Below are positions 20,912 through 30,182 of a stretch of DNA of 58,485 nt, one piece after another. A program made the translations under genes and the position numbers. How positions within the stretch are numbered: the stretch's first letter is position 1; every line of letters starts with the position of its first letter. Under the pieces are notes generated by a model, which made no database searches, had not been told where the DNA came from, and worked only from the letters and a program-made list of their open reading frames with translations. The stretch lies in contig NZ_QICI01000055.1 in assembly GCF_004119445.1 (NCBI RefSeq), positions 1 through 58,485 of the forward strand, in the 5' to 3' direction. Source of the DNA: Chryseobacterium sp. CH21. Lineage in GTDB: Bacteria; Bacteroidota; Bacteroidia; Flavobacteriales; Weeksellaceae.

Positions 20912-21284
20912 TATTTTTTACATCCTCATTCAAAAAAACACAATCTTTATCTTCATGTTGCCCTTTTACCTGATATTTAGCTTCCCATTCTTCCAGTAAA
21001 TAAAGAATAGGCAACAAAGCCAATCCCTTTTCTGTAAGTGAATATTCTACTCTTGGAGGAAGTTCTTTAAACTCTTCACGGATAACCAGTCCATCGGTTT
21101 CCATTTCCCTCAGCTGATCGGTCAGTACCTTTCTGGAAATGACATTAATGCGTACTGCCAGTTCCCCAAAACGTAACTTCCTGTCTTTGATGACAAGAAC
21201 AATAATAGGCTTCCATTTGCTTCCTAAAGCGGCCATTGCCTTGCCCAGAGGACAGCTGTATTGCATTAATTCATTCTTTTTCAT
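20892..21284 (-). CDS. HxlR family winged-helix transcriptional regulator
   Basis: A 130-residue MarR/HxlR-type DNA-binding protein. The family N-terminus CPLGKAMAALGSKWKPIIVL carries the conserved Cys that senses quinones, aldehydes or hypochlorite in relatives such as YodB and HypR. The winged helix follows (RFGELAVRINVISRKVLTDQLREMETDGLV, then PPRVEYSLTEKGLALLPIL). The gene is divergent from an Old Yellow Enzyme gene, and the 167-base spacer holds multiple GTTAC repeats. It is likely the regulator of that gene and perhaps of the AhpD-like gene. The ligand is unknown. Confidence 0.9.
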   Translation of the reverse strand: MKKNELMQYSCPLGKAMAALGSKWKPIIVLVIKDRKLRFGELAVRINVISRKVLTDQLREMETDGLVIREEFKELPPRVEYSLTEKGLALLPILYLLEEWEAKYQVKGQHEDKDCVFLNEDVKNKKAVNV

Positions 21285-21331
21285 AAGGAGAAATTTATTT
21301 TAAATAACAGTAAGGAACATAAGTTTCATAC

Positions 21332-21428
21332 GTTACTTTGATGTTACTAATGTAAGTTACTGCGAAGTTACCACTATTTTTTTAATAAAAGATACAAAAA
21401 TGAACTATTATTAGTTACTTTGTGTAAC
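21332..21428. promoter_or_regulatory. GTTAC repeat array, probable HxlR operator of the divergent promoters
   Basis: GTTAC occurs at 21332, 21343, 21356 and 21367, spaced 11, 13 and 11 bases, so roughly one helical turn apart. A fifth copy at 21414 forms an inverted repeat with GTAAC at 21424-21428 (GTTAC-TTTGT-GTAAC). The array lies between the hxlR gene and the Old Yellow Enzyme gene. The sequence pattern is direct; binding is inferred. Confidence 0.55.
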
Positions 21429-21451
21429 AATTATAAAATATAAATTTAAAT

Positions 21452-22531
21452 ATGAGTACATCATCATTATTTAAACCGTTTCAATACAAGAATTTACAGC
21501 TTAAAAATAGAATTGTAATGGCTCCTATGACCAGAGCACAGTCTGACAATGGAGTTCCTACACAGAACATCGCAGATTATTATGGAAGAAGAGCCGCTTC
21601 AGAAGTGGGATTGATTCTTTCTGAAGGAACAGTGATCAATAGACCGGGATCAAAAAATATGCAGAATATTCCTGATTTCTATGGAACAGAAGCTTTAAGC
21701 GGATGGAAAAACGTTATTGATACCGTTCATCAGAATGGAGGTAAAATGGCTCCTCAGATCTGGCACGTGGGAGATACAAGAATGTCTGAAGAATATCCAT
21801 TAGTTCAAATGGAAAAGGCTTCCACAATGACGATTGAAGATATTCAGGATACCATCGCACAATTTGCAGCATCTGCAAAAGCAGCGAAAGATCTTGGTTT
21901 CGACTGTATCGAAATTCATGGAGCTCACGGATATCTTATCGATCAGTTTTTCTGGGAAGTAACCAATACAAGAACTGACGAATACGGCGGTAAAACATTA
22001 AAAGAAAGAAGCCGATTTGCAGTAGAAGTAGTAAAAGCGATCAGAGCAGCAGTAGGAGAGGATTTCACTATCATTATCCGCCTTTCACAATGGAAACAGC
22101 AGGATTATAAAACCAGACTGGCATTTACTCCAAACGAAATGGAAGACTGGTTGTTACCATTAAAAGAAGCTGGTGTAGATATTTTCCACTGTTCACAGCG
22201 TCGTTTCTGGGAGCCGGAATTTGAAGGTTCTGACTTAAATTTTGCAGGATGGGCTAAAAAAATTACCGGACAGCCAACCATTACAGTAGGTTCTGTTGGC
22301 TTAAACGGAGATTTCCTGAATGCTTTTGCAGGACAGGGAACAGAGAAAAAAGATCTTACAGAACTGATCAGAAGACTTGACAATGAAGAATTTGATCTTG
22401 TTGCAGTAGGAAGAGCCATCTTACAGGATCACCAGTGGGTACAGAAGATCAAAGACGGCAATACAGAAGCTCTTCTTGATTTTCAGCTGAAAGTATGGGC
22501 GTTTTATTTTAATATCAATAATGAATTGTAA
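21452..22531 (+). CDS. Old Yellow Enzyme family NADH:flavin oxidoreductase
   Basis: A 359-residue FMN-dependent TIM-barrel ene-reductase of the NemA/xenobiotic reductase type. Motifs: LFKPFQYKNLQLKNRIVMAPMTRAQ at the N-terminus, the substrate-binding HGAHGYLIDQFFWEVTNTRTDEYGG with its paired His/His-type site, and the C-terminal FMN phosphate loop FDLVAVGRAILQDHQWVQKI. It reduces activated C=C bonds in electrophiles such as enals, maleimides and quinones. Divergent HxlR gene and GTTAC repeats upstream indicate electrophile-induced expression (inference). The gene is intact. Confidence 0.92.
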   Translation: MSTSSLFKPFQYKNLQLKNRIVMAPMTRAQSDNGVPTQNIADYYGRRAASEVGLILSEGTVINRPGSKNMQNIPDFYGTEALSGWKNVIDTVHQNGGKMAPQIWHVGDTRMSEEYPLVQMEKASTMTIEDIQDTIAQFAASAKAAKDLGFDCIEIHGAHGYLIDQFFWEVTNTRTDEYGGKTLKERSRFAVEVVKAIRAAVGEDFTIIIRLSQWKQQDYKTRLAFTPNEMEDWLLPLKEAGVDIFHCSQRRFWEPEFEGSDLNFAGWAKKITGQPTITVGSVGLNGDFLNAFAGQGTEKKDLTELIRRLDNEEFDLVAVGRAILQDHQWVQKIKDGNTEALLDFQLKVWAFYFNINNEL

Positions 22532-22660
22532 ATTCCGTTTCGCTGTGGTTTTTTAACAGCATAATTTATTCATTTGCGAAAAGGAATTGATCATTCAATC
22601 TGGTATTAAATCAGCATAATTCAATTTATTTTATATTTAATTTTCACCTATTTATTAAAG

Positions 22661-22694
22661 AACCCGATTTCAGAATTTCTGAAATCGGGTTTTT
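22661..22694 (+). terminator. Rho-independent terminator downstream of the Old Yellow Enzyme
   Basis: AACCCGATTTCAG and CTGAAATCGGGTT form a long perfect stem followed by TTTTG. It lies 130 bases after the stop codon and also between this gene and the small peptide gene on the other strand. Confidence 0.75.
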
Positions 22695-22738
22695 GTTGGC
22701 TTTTTTATAAACAATTTCTAAAAGCTTTGAATTTCATT

Positions 22739-22903
22739 TTATAAGAATCTGCATCCGGTTGCAGCAGGTTCGCATGACCAGTAGGCAGGAACACCATTTT
22801 CAGCTTTGTGGCGGCAGGCAACTGTGTCACCTTCACATTGTGGCGCATTTCCTCCGATGATGTTCTTTAATGTTGATTTTGTTAATTTCTTTAGATTTTT
22901 CAT
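22739..22903 (-). CDS. Double-glycine-leader bacteriocin-like peptide with four cysteines
   Basis: A 54-residue peptide. The leader MKNLKKLTKSTLKNIIGG (residues 1-18) matches the double-glycine bacteriocin-type leaders of Bacteroidota (pattern MKNLKKL...LKnI.GG). Cleavage after Gly18 would leave a 36-residue mature peptide with Cys at 23, 30, 44 and 51 of the precursor, able to form two disulfides or be modified. A strong promoter precedes it. No C39 peptidase/transporter gene lies nearby. The adjacent minus-strand C1 peptidase is of a different type and not a known leader processor. Leader class is firm; activity is unknown. Confidence 0.75.
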   Translation of the reverse strand: MKNLKKLTKSTLKNIIGGNAPQCEGDTVACRHKAENGVPAYWSCEPAATGCRFL

Positions 22904-22926
22904 GTTAATTAGTTTGTTGATTTATA

Positions 22927-22956
22927 CAAATATAATATTTTTTGGAAATGAAACAA
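22927..22956 (-). promoter_or_regulatory. Promoter of the bacteriocin-like peptide gene
   Basis: On the minus strand TTG (complement of 22954-22956) is followed after 19 bases by TATATTTG (complement of 22927-22934), a textbook -33/-7 pair. It lies about 25 bases before the ATG at 22903. Confidence 0.75.
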
Positions 22957-23011
22957 TACTTTGCACTTAAATGTGAAATATATTATTTTAAATAGTATAT
23001 TCTTCTAAAAA

Positions 23012-23046
23012 CAAACCCGCTTCAGGAATTTCCGGAAGCGGGCTTT
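23012..23046 (-). terminator. Terminator of the C1 peptidase gene
   Basis: CCCGCTTCAGGAA pairs with TTCCGGAAGCGGG (one mismatch). On the minus strand a T-rich tract follows. Confidence 0.75.
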
Positions 23047-23101
23047 AACAGATTTAAATATCTAAAACTGCCTTTCAACAGGCAGAAATGAATTCTTTAT
23101 C

Positions 23102-24304
23102 TTATAAACCAATATTCTTAGTTGGTTTCAATTGTTTTAAGATGCTTTTTGGGATTGCATTTTTGTGAACAAGAATTGCTGTTGATTTATACTCCACATA
23201 AGGTCTTGTTACATAAATATATCCGGCGAAATCATTGGTTACTCCCCAAGAATTTTTCACCATATAATATTCTTTTCCTGTCTGGTCTTTTGCCAAACCT
23301 ACGATGTGCATACCATGGTCATCCGTTGTAGAAAGGTTGTTAAGCGCTTTCTGACGCATATCTTCAGTGATGGTTTTATCCTTTTTAGGCTCGGTAAACA
23401 AAGTCTGCTTGTTCTCTGCAGTAATTTGATCAAGATTCATGTCCGGAACGTAAGCTACTCCGTTTTTATAAGAAAAATAAGGCTCAGAAACATCGGTTGC
23501 CCAACCTACAGAATATCCTTTAGTTACAGCATTGTCAATGATTACAGTAAGATCTTTCATCGGAACATTCCAGTCAGAATCGTGGCTCCAGTTATCAGGA
23601 ATCGGAACTACAAATTTCTCAAAATAAGCATAATCTTTATAAGAAGATAATTCTACGTAATCTTCAGGATTGATTCCTACTACTTCTTTAGCAAATGTTT
23701 TCGGAGTATAGTTTTTCCCTTCATACGTGAAATTGGCAGGTACTTTTCCTAAATATTCATCAAGAATAGCATCTACAGAATCCATCCAGTTATCTGTCAG
23801 TTTTCCTTTCGAAGAAGCCTGAACAAGACTGTCAAGAACCGGCTTTAGTTTCCCTTGCATTTCCTTGAAGTTGTTCGTAGTTTGCCCGGACTTTAGTCCA
23901 GTATAAACATCCTGAGGAACTGCTCCATACTTTTTGTACATGTTGATTACATCGTGAAGTTCTCCTCCGTCTCCCCAGCTGATAGCACCATTATTCAAAA
24001 CGTATAATTTTGCTTTATCGTAGTAAGAGTTTCTTGCTGTAAAGATTTCAGCAAGATCTACAGGCTTTTTGCCCATTCTCTGCATTTCAGATTCAAGGAA
24101 AGAGTTTCCTGAGTAGCTCCAGCAAGTTCCTGATGAACCCTGGTTCTTTACAGAAGTTGCGCCAACGTCTTTTAACGTTGTGAACTGAAAATTAGCATTT
24201 TGTGATTGGTTGTTTTTTAACTTGTTGATTAAGTCATCTTGGGCAAACATCATACTTCCTGCAGACAAAACAAAAAGTAATGATGCAATTTTGGCATTTT
24301 TCAT
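23102..24304 (-). CDS. C1 family cysteine peptidase, bleomycin-hydrolase-like (C1B)
   Basis: A 400-residue secreted papain-type peptidase with signal peptide MKNAKIASLLFVLSAGSMMFAQ. The oxyanion Gln and nucleophile Cys lie in VKNQGSSGTCWSYSGNSFLE. The catalytic His is in DDHGMHIVGLA and the Asn in MVKNSWGV. The layout, with a long insert and DDHGMHI preceding the Asn motif, is that of the bleomycin hydrolase/PepC group. Unlike cytoplasmic PepC, it is exported. It probably degrades peptides in the periplasm. It is separated by about 200 bases from the double-glycine peptide gene on the same strand and has its own terminator. Confidence 0.9.
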   Translation of the reverse strand: MKNAKIASLLFVLSAGSMMFAQDDLINKLKNNQSQNANFQFTTLKDVGATSVKNQGSSGTCWSYSGNSFLESEMQRMGKKPVDLAEIFTARNSYYDKAKLYVLNNGAISWGDGGELHDVINMYKKYGAVPQDVYTGLKSGQTTNNFKEMQGKLKPVLDSLVQASSKGKLTDNWMDSVDAILDEYLGKVPANFTYEGKNYTPKTFAKEVVGINPEDYVELSSYKDYAYFEKFVVPIPDNWSHDSDWNVPMKDLTVIIDNAVTKGYSVGWATDVSEPYFSYKNGVAYVPDMNLDQITAENKQTLFTEPKKDKTITEDMRQKALNNLSTTDDHGMHIVGLAKDQTGKEYYMVKNSWGVTNDFAGYIYVTRPYVEYKSTAILVHKNAIPKSILKQLKPTKNIGL

Positions 24305-24500
24305 TACTATAAAAGATTATTTATATTAATAGTCGTTGATAATAGAGATTTGTTACATAGGGAAAAGTTAAATTTGAAATTAAAAAAAATGCTGAAAAAC
24401 TGATTTTTAAATTTATTTTTTCTCCATTTTACTAAAAAAGCTGATCATGTTTCCAACCCTTTTAAAAGTTTCTGCATCTATAATAGTATAACTCCTGACT

Positions 24501-25019
24501 ATGGAACAAGAATTATTATTGGAATGCCAGCGTAGCAACCGCAATGCCCAGCGGAAAGTTTACGAGAAAATGGCGGGCAGGCTCTACGCAGTCTGCAGAC
24601 GCTATTTGAAAAACGATGAAGATATAGAAGAAGTATTAGCCGATACCTTCTACAAAATCTTTACGAAAATTACCCAGCTTCAGAATGCAGATATCTTTGA
24701 AGCATGGGCAAGAAAAATTGCGGTAAACGAATGTCTGCAGAAATTAAGAACCAATAAAGGACTGTTTATTTCCCTGGAAGAAAACTTTATTGATCATTCT
24801 GAAGGAACTACAGAAAGCCTTTCCCTGGAAAAAGATATTTTGAGTTTGCTGAACTTTCTCCCGGAAGGCTGTAGAGCTATCTTTAATCTTTTCGCTATTG
24901 AAGGATATCCTCATAAGGAAATAGCGACCATGCTTTCCATCAGTGAAGGAACTTCAAAATCCCAGCTCAATTTTGCAAGAAAGAAATTGCAGGAACTTCT
25001 AGTGAATCAAAACATTTAA
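24501..25019 (+). CDS. ECF RNA polymerase sigma factor
   Basis: A 172-residue sigma-70-family extracytoplasmic-function factor. Region 2 spans residues about 10-75 (YEKMAGRLYAVCRRYLKNDEDIEEVLADTFYKIF, then EAWARKIAVNECLQKLR). Region 4 spans about 115-165 (LPEGCRAIFNLFAIEGYPHKEIATMLSISEGTSKSQLNFARKKL, helix-turn-helix). It should redirect RNA polymerase to a small regulon on an envelope signal. The next gene, 12 bases downstream, encodes a membrane protein with an anti-sigma-like N-terminus, its likely partner. Confidence 0.93.
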   Translation: MEQELLLECQRSNRNAQRKVYEKMAGRLYAVCRRYLKNDEDIEEVLADTFYKIFTKITQLQNADIFEAWARKIAVNECLQKLRTNKGLFISLEENFIDHSEGTTESLSLEKDILSLLNFLPEGCRAIFNLFAIEGYPHKEIATMLSISEGTSKSQLNFARKKLQELLVNQNI

Positions 25020-25031
25020 ACTTTTACAACA

Positions 25032-27345
25032 ATGGAAAATAATCATATAGACCAACAATTCAATGAAGCTTCTAAGCTTTCAGAAGAACCAACCGTTTTT
25101 CCTGGTTTTGAAAAAGTATGGGAAAAAATTGAAGAGAAATTAGAGAAAAAAGAAGAGAAAAAGAGAATGATTCCTCTTTGGCTGCCGTATGGTATTGCTG
25201 CAAGTCTGATGATTGGCCTTGGTGCTTTTTATTTTATGAATAAAAAAGAAGTTGCAGAGCCTTTGAAACCAATAATAGCAGAAAATACAAAGTCCAGAGG
25301 GCCGATAAACAAAACAGATATTGCAAAAATAGACCGTACCATAAAAGAGAATATCAGAAAAGAAGAGTTGCCTGTTTCTGTACCTCTTCCTTTACCAAAC
25401 AAGCCCTCACCGGTAATAGGAATGAATGTATATAAATCTCATCCTACCTGCAATATACCGTCGGTACAAGCTCCTGATAGAATAACAACATCTTTACCCA
25501 CAATATATAATGATACTTTAAAGACAAAAAGTATTGATGAAGTTGTAGTTACTGCTTTAGGGATTAAAAAGAGTTATAAATCTGTTACTGCATCTTCAAC
25601 GGTTATGATTGCTTCTATAGATAAATCTTCTGTACGTCCTCCGGCTGCAGTATCTTCATTGTCAGGAAGTGTTGCTGGGATAAAATTAACAAGTAGGACT
25701 AAAGGATCTGGTGAAATACTGATTAGAGGAGCTAAGAGTATAGACGGTCGTTCGATGAGCCCTTTATATGTAGTTGACGGAGTTATAATAGGAAGGAAAT
25801 CTGATTTTTTAATACACTTGATCCTAAAAAGATCAAAGAAGTAAAAGTCATAAAAGATGCAGAAGCTACAGCCTTATATGGAAGTAAAGCAACGAATGGA
25901 GTGGTTGTGATCACAACAAAAGGCCTATCCAGAGCAGAAATAGAAAACTTAAAAAAAATATCTTCAGATAGTTTAAAAGAATCCTCAAAAGAAGATGAAG
26001 AACCAGAGAAAATACTTCCTAAAGCAGGTCAGCTGACAGCCGGAGAAGTAAATGATTTTTCTAAATGGGAGTATTGGAAAGATATTGCAGTTCCAACTCT
26101 TGATCAATATAAAAATACCTGGAAGTTTTTTCCTGATAACAGGGTTTCTGTTCAATTGGTAAACCGAGATAAAAGACCAGTAGTGGGTGAAAAGGTAAAA
26201 CTGTTGGATGATAGGAAAAATGTTATTTGGGAAGCCGTTTCAGATAATTTAGGCAATGTAGAACTATGGATATCACCAATGACAGATGAAAGCACAGACT
26301 CGGAAAAATATTATTTATCCGACGGTTCAGGGCAGGTAATCAGTAGTAATCTGAGAACATTTAAAAATGGGCAAAACCTGATTATTCTGGATAAGCACTG
26401 TCTGCAAAAACGTGTATTGGATCTTGCTTTTGTGGTGGATGCAACAGGCTCTATGGGTGATGAAATTTCTTATCTTCAATCTGAGCTTTTGGACGTGTTA
26501 AAAAAGATAGAAGGAAAACTTAAGAATACTACAGTAAGATATGGTTCTGTTTTCTACAGAGACCAAGGGGATGAGTATGTAACCCGGAAATTTGATTTTT
26601 CAGATAAAGCAGAAGATCTTATTGGATTTATAAAAAAACAGAGTGCCGGAGGTGGTGGAGACACACCTGAAGCTGTTGTGGAAGCTCTGAAAGTTTCTGT
26701 TGACGAGTTGAAATGGAGTAATGAAAATTCAACCAAAATTATGTTTTTAATTCTGGACGCGCCGCCACATCATTCAGAACAGAATATAAAGGAACTTTAT
26801 AGTAAAATAAAGACTGCAGCAAAAAAGGTATTACAATTATTCCACTGGCTGCCAGTGATACAGATAAACAAACGGAATACCTGATGCGGACATTTGCTTT
26901 ACTTACAAATGGTACCTATACATTCCTTACGGATGACAGTGGAATAGGAAACAGCCATATAAAACCTACTATAGATTCTTATGAAGTAGAAAAGCTGAAT
27001 GATTTATTATTAAGATTAATCCTTCAAAAAGCCGTTTTGCCAGAATGCAGTGAAGGAATTTCAAATGATAATATCAATAAAAAAATGCAGACAGAAATTG
27101 ACAGTCAGACGGATAGTAAAACTGTTATATTTCCAAATCCTACAAAAGGCTTACTACAGATAAAGACGAGAAAAGGAATTGATGAATTATTTCTTTATGA
27201 TCTTGCAGGAAAAATTATTGTGAGAAAAGAAAAATTGCCAGAAGGTAAAAACACGATTGATTTAACTTATTATCCTCAAGGAATTTATCTTGTACGTATT
27301 AAAACCAATGATCAATGGGAAACGTTTAAGGTCATTAAAAATTAA
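25032..27345 (+). CDS. Anti-sigma-like/SusC plug/vWA/T9SS-tail composite protein, two frameshifts
   Basis: After repair this is one protein of about 770 residues. Residues 1-48 are charged and coiled-coil-like (FEKVWEKIEEKLEKKEEKK), as in anti-sigma partners; one membrane helix spans about 50-69. Residues about 167-300 form a SusC-type plug domain (SIDEVVVTALGIKKSYKS, ILIRGAKSIDG, LYVVDGV, DAEATALYGSKATNGVVVI). A von Willebrand A domain follows with a MIDAS-like site at 26438-26452 (VVDATGSMGDE). The tail is a T9SS sorting domain (VIFPNPTKGLLQIK, then YYPQGIYLVRIKT). Single-base deletions sit in the T run 25805-25810 and the A run 26821-26826. An inner-membrane anchor together with a T9SS tail is contradictory for standard topology. 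The gene is 12 bases after the sigma-factor gene. Confidence 0.78.
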
Positions 27346-27350
27346 CTATC

Positions 27351-27388
27351 AAGGAAAAAGAAATTTCCCCGGAAATTTCTTTTTCCTT
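27351..27388 (+). terminator. Perfect 18-bp inverted repeat, terminator or attenuator between the vWA and barrel genes
   Basis: The left arm 27351-27368 is an exact inverse of the right arm 27371-27388 (GGAAATTTCTTTTTCCTT), with only CC between. The T-rich right arm makes it a likely intrinsic terminator. It may set lower expression of the downstream barrel gene. Confidence 0.7.
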
Positions 27389-27410
27389 ATTTTAAGCATA
27401 CTAATAACTG

Positions 27411-30179
27411 ATGAAAAAGAATTATTTGCTGTTATTACCGTTTACTATTACAGTTTTACAGGCGCAAAACTCACAACTTTATTATTCCGGAAAATTTTTA
27501 ACTCCCAAAAATAAGGCACAGAATTTTTTAAAGGTTTATAATAAAAACAGTGGAGTTTATGAGCTCACTGATGATAAAGGATTTGCAATTATTGCCGCTA
27601 AACCCTATGATACGCTCGTATGGAATCAAGGGAAAAATACGCATGTTATTGCTGCTTACGAAGTAAGAGAATTAAAATCAATTTTGGAAAACCAGACGGT
27701 AAAGAAAAATGTAGAGAATATTTACAACAAAGCTTATGACAGCCTGGTTTCAAAAGAAACTAAAGATGAGTTCAGCATTGAAAAGACAAAGGCACGTATA
27801 AGTAAAAAATCCTATCCTTACTTTAGTGAAATAAAAAATATAAGACAAAAAGATGACAGTACTTATGTTTTAAAAAGCCTCAGTCAGAGAACATTCTTGT
27901 TGAATGGAAACTTTACCACCTCTCTTGATATTAAAAGCAGAAACAATATTCCGGGGATTCAAAATAAGTATGTACAGGGAAGATCAGAAAATGGAAGCCT
28001 GATTTGGAAAGGTCCGGAAACCAATGAAATGTTCAGCTTCGGACCCGATATTTCTACGTTGGGATTTAATGGATTACCTTATGAATATGATAGGAATGGA
28101 AGATTAATCCCTTGGATTGACGGACTTCAGCATGCCCAAAAATATAATAACAACCTTTTTAAAACTACAGTTGGTTACAATAATCAGCTGAATATAAGTG
28201 CTTTTATAAAAGAAGGTTATGATGAGAAAATTCGTCTTTCTTTCAATATAGGGCAGCAAAAAAATCAGATGTATTTCATCGATCAGTTTGATATTGCCAA
28301 TACCTTTAAAACAAAGCTGAATACAAATTTTGGCGGCTATTTTATCAATCTTATTTTTAATTACGAAGAAGATAAAGCGACCAATACCAACAGAATAGGA
28401 CTGTTCAACAGAGTCTATCAGAATTCATTGCTTACCCCCATTTCTTTTTCAAATGAACAGAATGCTTTCCTAAATAATGGTCTGCAGAGAAGTTACAGCC
28501 AATATGCAGACAATCCTGTATTTCTTTTTGAACAAGACAGCAAATACCGATATCAGAATCGTCAAAGACAGTTTAGCCTTAATCTTGTTAAAACATGGGG
28601 AGACTTTAGATTAAACCTTAACCAGTCGTATGAAAACAACAATATCAGAAACTGGGATCAGTATAAACCTTCTACGTATGGCTTCAGCAGCGGATCTTTT
28701 AACGAAAGGATTCAAAATAATGGTTTGTATCACTCTAATATATTGGGAACATATACATTAGGGGATTATAATTTTAAAAATACATTCAGTCTGAATTTTA
28801 TTTTAAACGATAGAAAGTCAGATGTTTATAATAGTCTTATCAATCAAAAGTATCTCTACCAGAGAACTTCACAGGATCATATTTTTAATTATAATATGGA
28901 TATCCAGGATCGTGATTTTGAAGCAGGTTTTAACCTTGGAAATTCATTCTATATTTCTAATACCTCCCTTAAAAACAGCTACTGGTTGCCAAGAACTAAT
29001 TTCTATATAAAATTCAAAGATATCTTCGATTGGAATAATTACGATTTTAAACTGCTTGGAAGTTATACCCAATTAAGCTCCGAACCGGATATTACAAAAT
29101 CATATGCATCATATGCCACAACATTATTGAATGCAGAAAACTATAATCAATATTTTCCGGTACAGGAAGTGGAAAGTTTCAGAGGGTTATCCAATATCAA
29201 TACTAAAGAATGGAAAATAGGGGCGAAAATTAACCTTGGCTATAACATAAGCGTAGATGGAGAATATTTCAATAAAGAAAATACTGACGATATATTTCCT
29301 GTTTTTGAAAACAATCAGTTAAAATTAAAAAATATTGCCGATCACACGTACAGTGGGTATGAATTCAATTTTACCTATGAAAGGCTACGTCTTGGATATG
29401 ATGTAAATACAACCCATAAAGTGTCCTTTTTCAAGTATAAAGATATCGTAGACAGGATAACTCCCGGATATCAGAATCTGGCCGTGTCAGGATTCAAAGA
29501 CATTTACAAGACATTGTCGGAAGGACAGGTTCTCGGCGCTGTCATGGGAACTTATTTTGAAAGGAATGCAGCCGGACAATTGATTATTGATGAGTTCGGA
29601 TTCTCTAAAAAAGCAGACGGAATGAAAATAATTGCAGATCCTACACCAGATTTTGTGATGAAATTCAACCATAATTTTGTGTATAAAAACCTTTCGTTAG
29701 ATATCAATTGGGAATGGAAAAAGGGCGGTCAACTCTGGAACGGAACTCAGGCCGTTCTCGATTATTACGGCCGTTCTGAAAGCTCCGGTGAAGAAAGAAA
29801 TAGTAAAAATTATATTTTTGAAGGCGTACATTCCGACGGAAATATCAATCAGATTCCTGTTGATTTTTATGATCCCAATCTTAATGTTCAGCAAAACAGA
29901 TGGTCGAGATATGGATATCTGGGTGTGGCGGAAAATTATGTTCAGAAGGCAGATTATATCAGAATCAATAATATTTCACTGTCTTCCAATTTTCCGATTA
30001 ACTGTGGAAAACAGAATCTCAAACTGACTTTTTACGTCAATAATATAATGCTTTGGCAGGCCAATAAAGGAGTGGATCCCAATCAGAATTTTTATGATAT
30101 GGACCATGGAAGAGGGCTGGATTTTTTCAATCTTCCGTCTTTTAAAACTTTTGGATGCATTGTCTCACTTAGATTTTAA
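27411..30179 (+). CDS. SusC/TonB-dependent-receptor-like outer-membrane barrel lacking a plug domain
   Basis: A 922-residue outer membrane protein with signal peptide MKKNYLLLLPFTITVLQAQ. Residues about 20-90 resemble a degenerate carboxypeptidase-regulatory-like domain (VYELTDDKGFAIIAAKPYDTL). From about residue 160 it follows the SusC barrel pattern (IQNKYVQGRSENG, FSFGPDISTLGFNG, YEYDRNGRLI), continues with alternating strands and ends in the aromatic-terminated strand TFGCIVSLRF. No plug signature (VVVxGY..., IRIRG, LYGSRxxNGVV) is present anywhere in it. The full-length A2M-like gene 3 bases downstream contains one, so the receptor appears split between two proteins. The gene is intact. 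The substrate is unknown. Confidence 0.82.
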   Translation: MKKNYLLLLPFTITVLQAQNSQLYYSGKFLTPKNKAQNFLKVYNKNSGVYELTDDKGFAIIAAKPYDTLVWNQGKNTHVIAAYEVRELKSILENQTVKKNVENIYNKAYDSLVSKETKDEFSIEKTKARISKKSYPYFSEIKNIRQKDDSTYVLKSLSQRTFLLNGNFTTSLDIKSRNNIPGIQNKYVQGRSENGSLIWKGPETNEMFSFGPDISTLGFNGLPYEYDRNGRLIPWIDGLQHAQKYNNNLFKTTVGYNNQLNISAFIKEGYDEKIRLSFNIGQQKNQMYFIDQFDIANTFKTKLNTNFGGYFINLIFNYEEDKATNTNRIGLFNRVYQNSLLTPISFSNEQNAFLNNGLQRSYSQYADNPVFLFEQDSKYRYQNRQRQFSLNLVKTWGDFRLNLNQSYENNNIRNWDQYKPSTYGFSSGSFNERIQNNGLYHSNILGTYTLGDYNFKNTFSLNFILNDRKSDVYNSLINQKYLYQRTSQDHIFNYNMDIQDRDFEAGFNLGNSFYISNTSLKNSYWLPRTNFYIKFKDIFDWNNYDFKLLGSYTQLSSEPDITKSYASYATTLLNAENYNQYFPVQEVESFRGLSNINTKEWKIGAKINLGYNISVDGEYFNKENTDDIFPVFENNQLKLKNIADHTYSGYEFNFTYERLRLGYDVNTTHKVSFFKYKDIVDRITPGYQNLAVSGFKDIYKTLSEGQVLGAVMGTYFERNAAGQLIIDEFGFSKKADGMKIIADPTPDFVMKFNHNFVYKNLSLDINWEWKKGGQLWNGTQAVLDYYGRSESSGEERNSKNYIFEGVHSDGNINQIPVDFYDPNLNVQQNRWSRYGYLGVAENYVQKADYIRINNISLSSNFPINCGKQNLKLTFYVNNIMLWQANKGVDPNQNFYDMDHGRGLDFFNLPSFKTFGCIVSLRF

Positions 30180-30182
30180 CCT

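Noticed and set aside
23102..24304. C1 peptidase as the leader peptidase of the nearby double-glycine peptide
   Set aside because: Its motifs are those of the bleomycin hydrolase group, it has a Sec signal peptide, and leader cleavage at double glycine is done by C39 domains of transporters.
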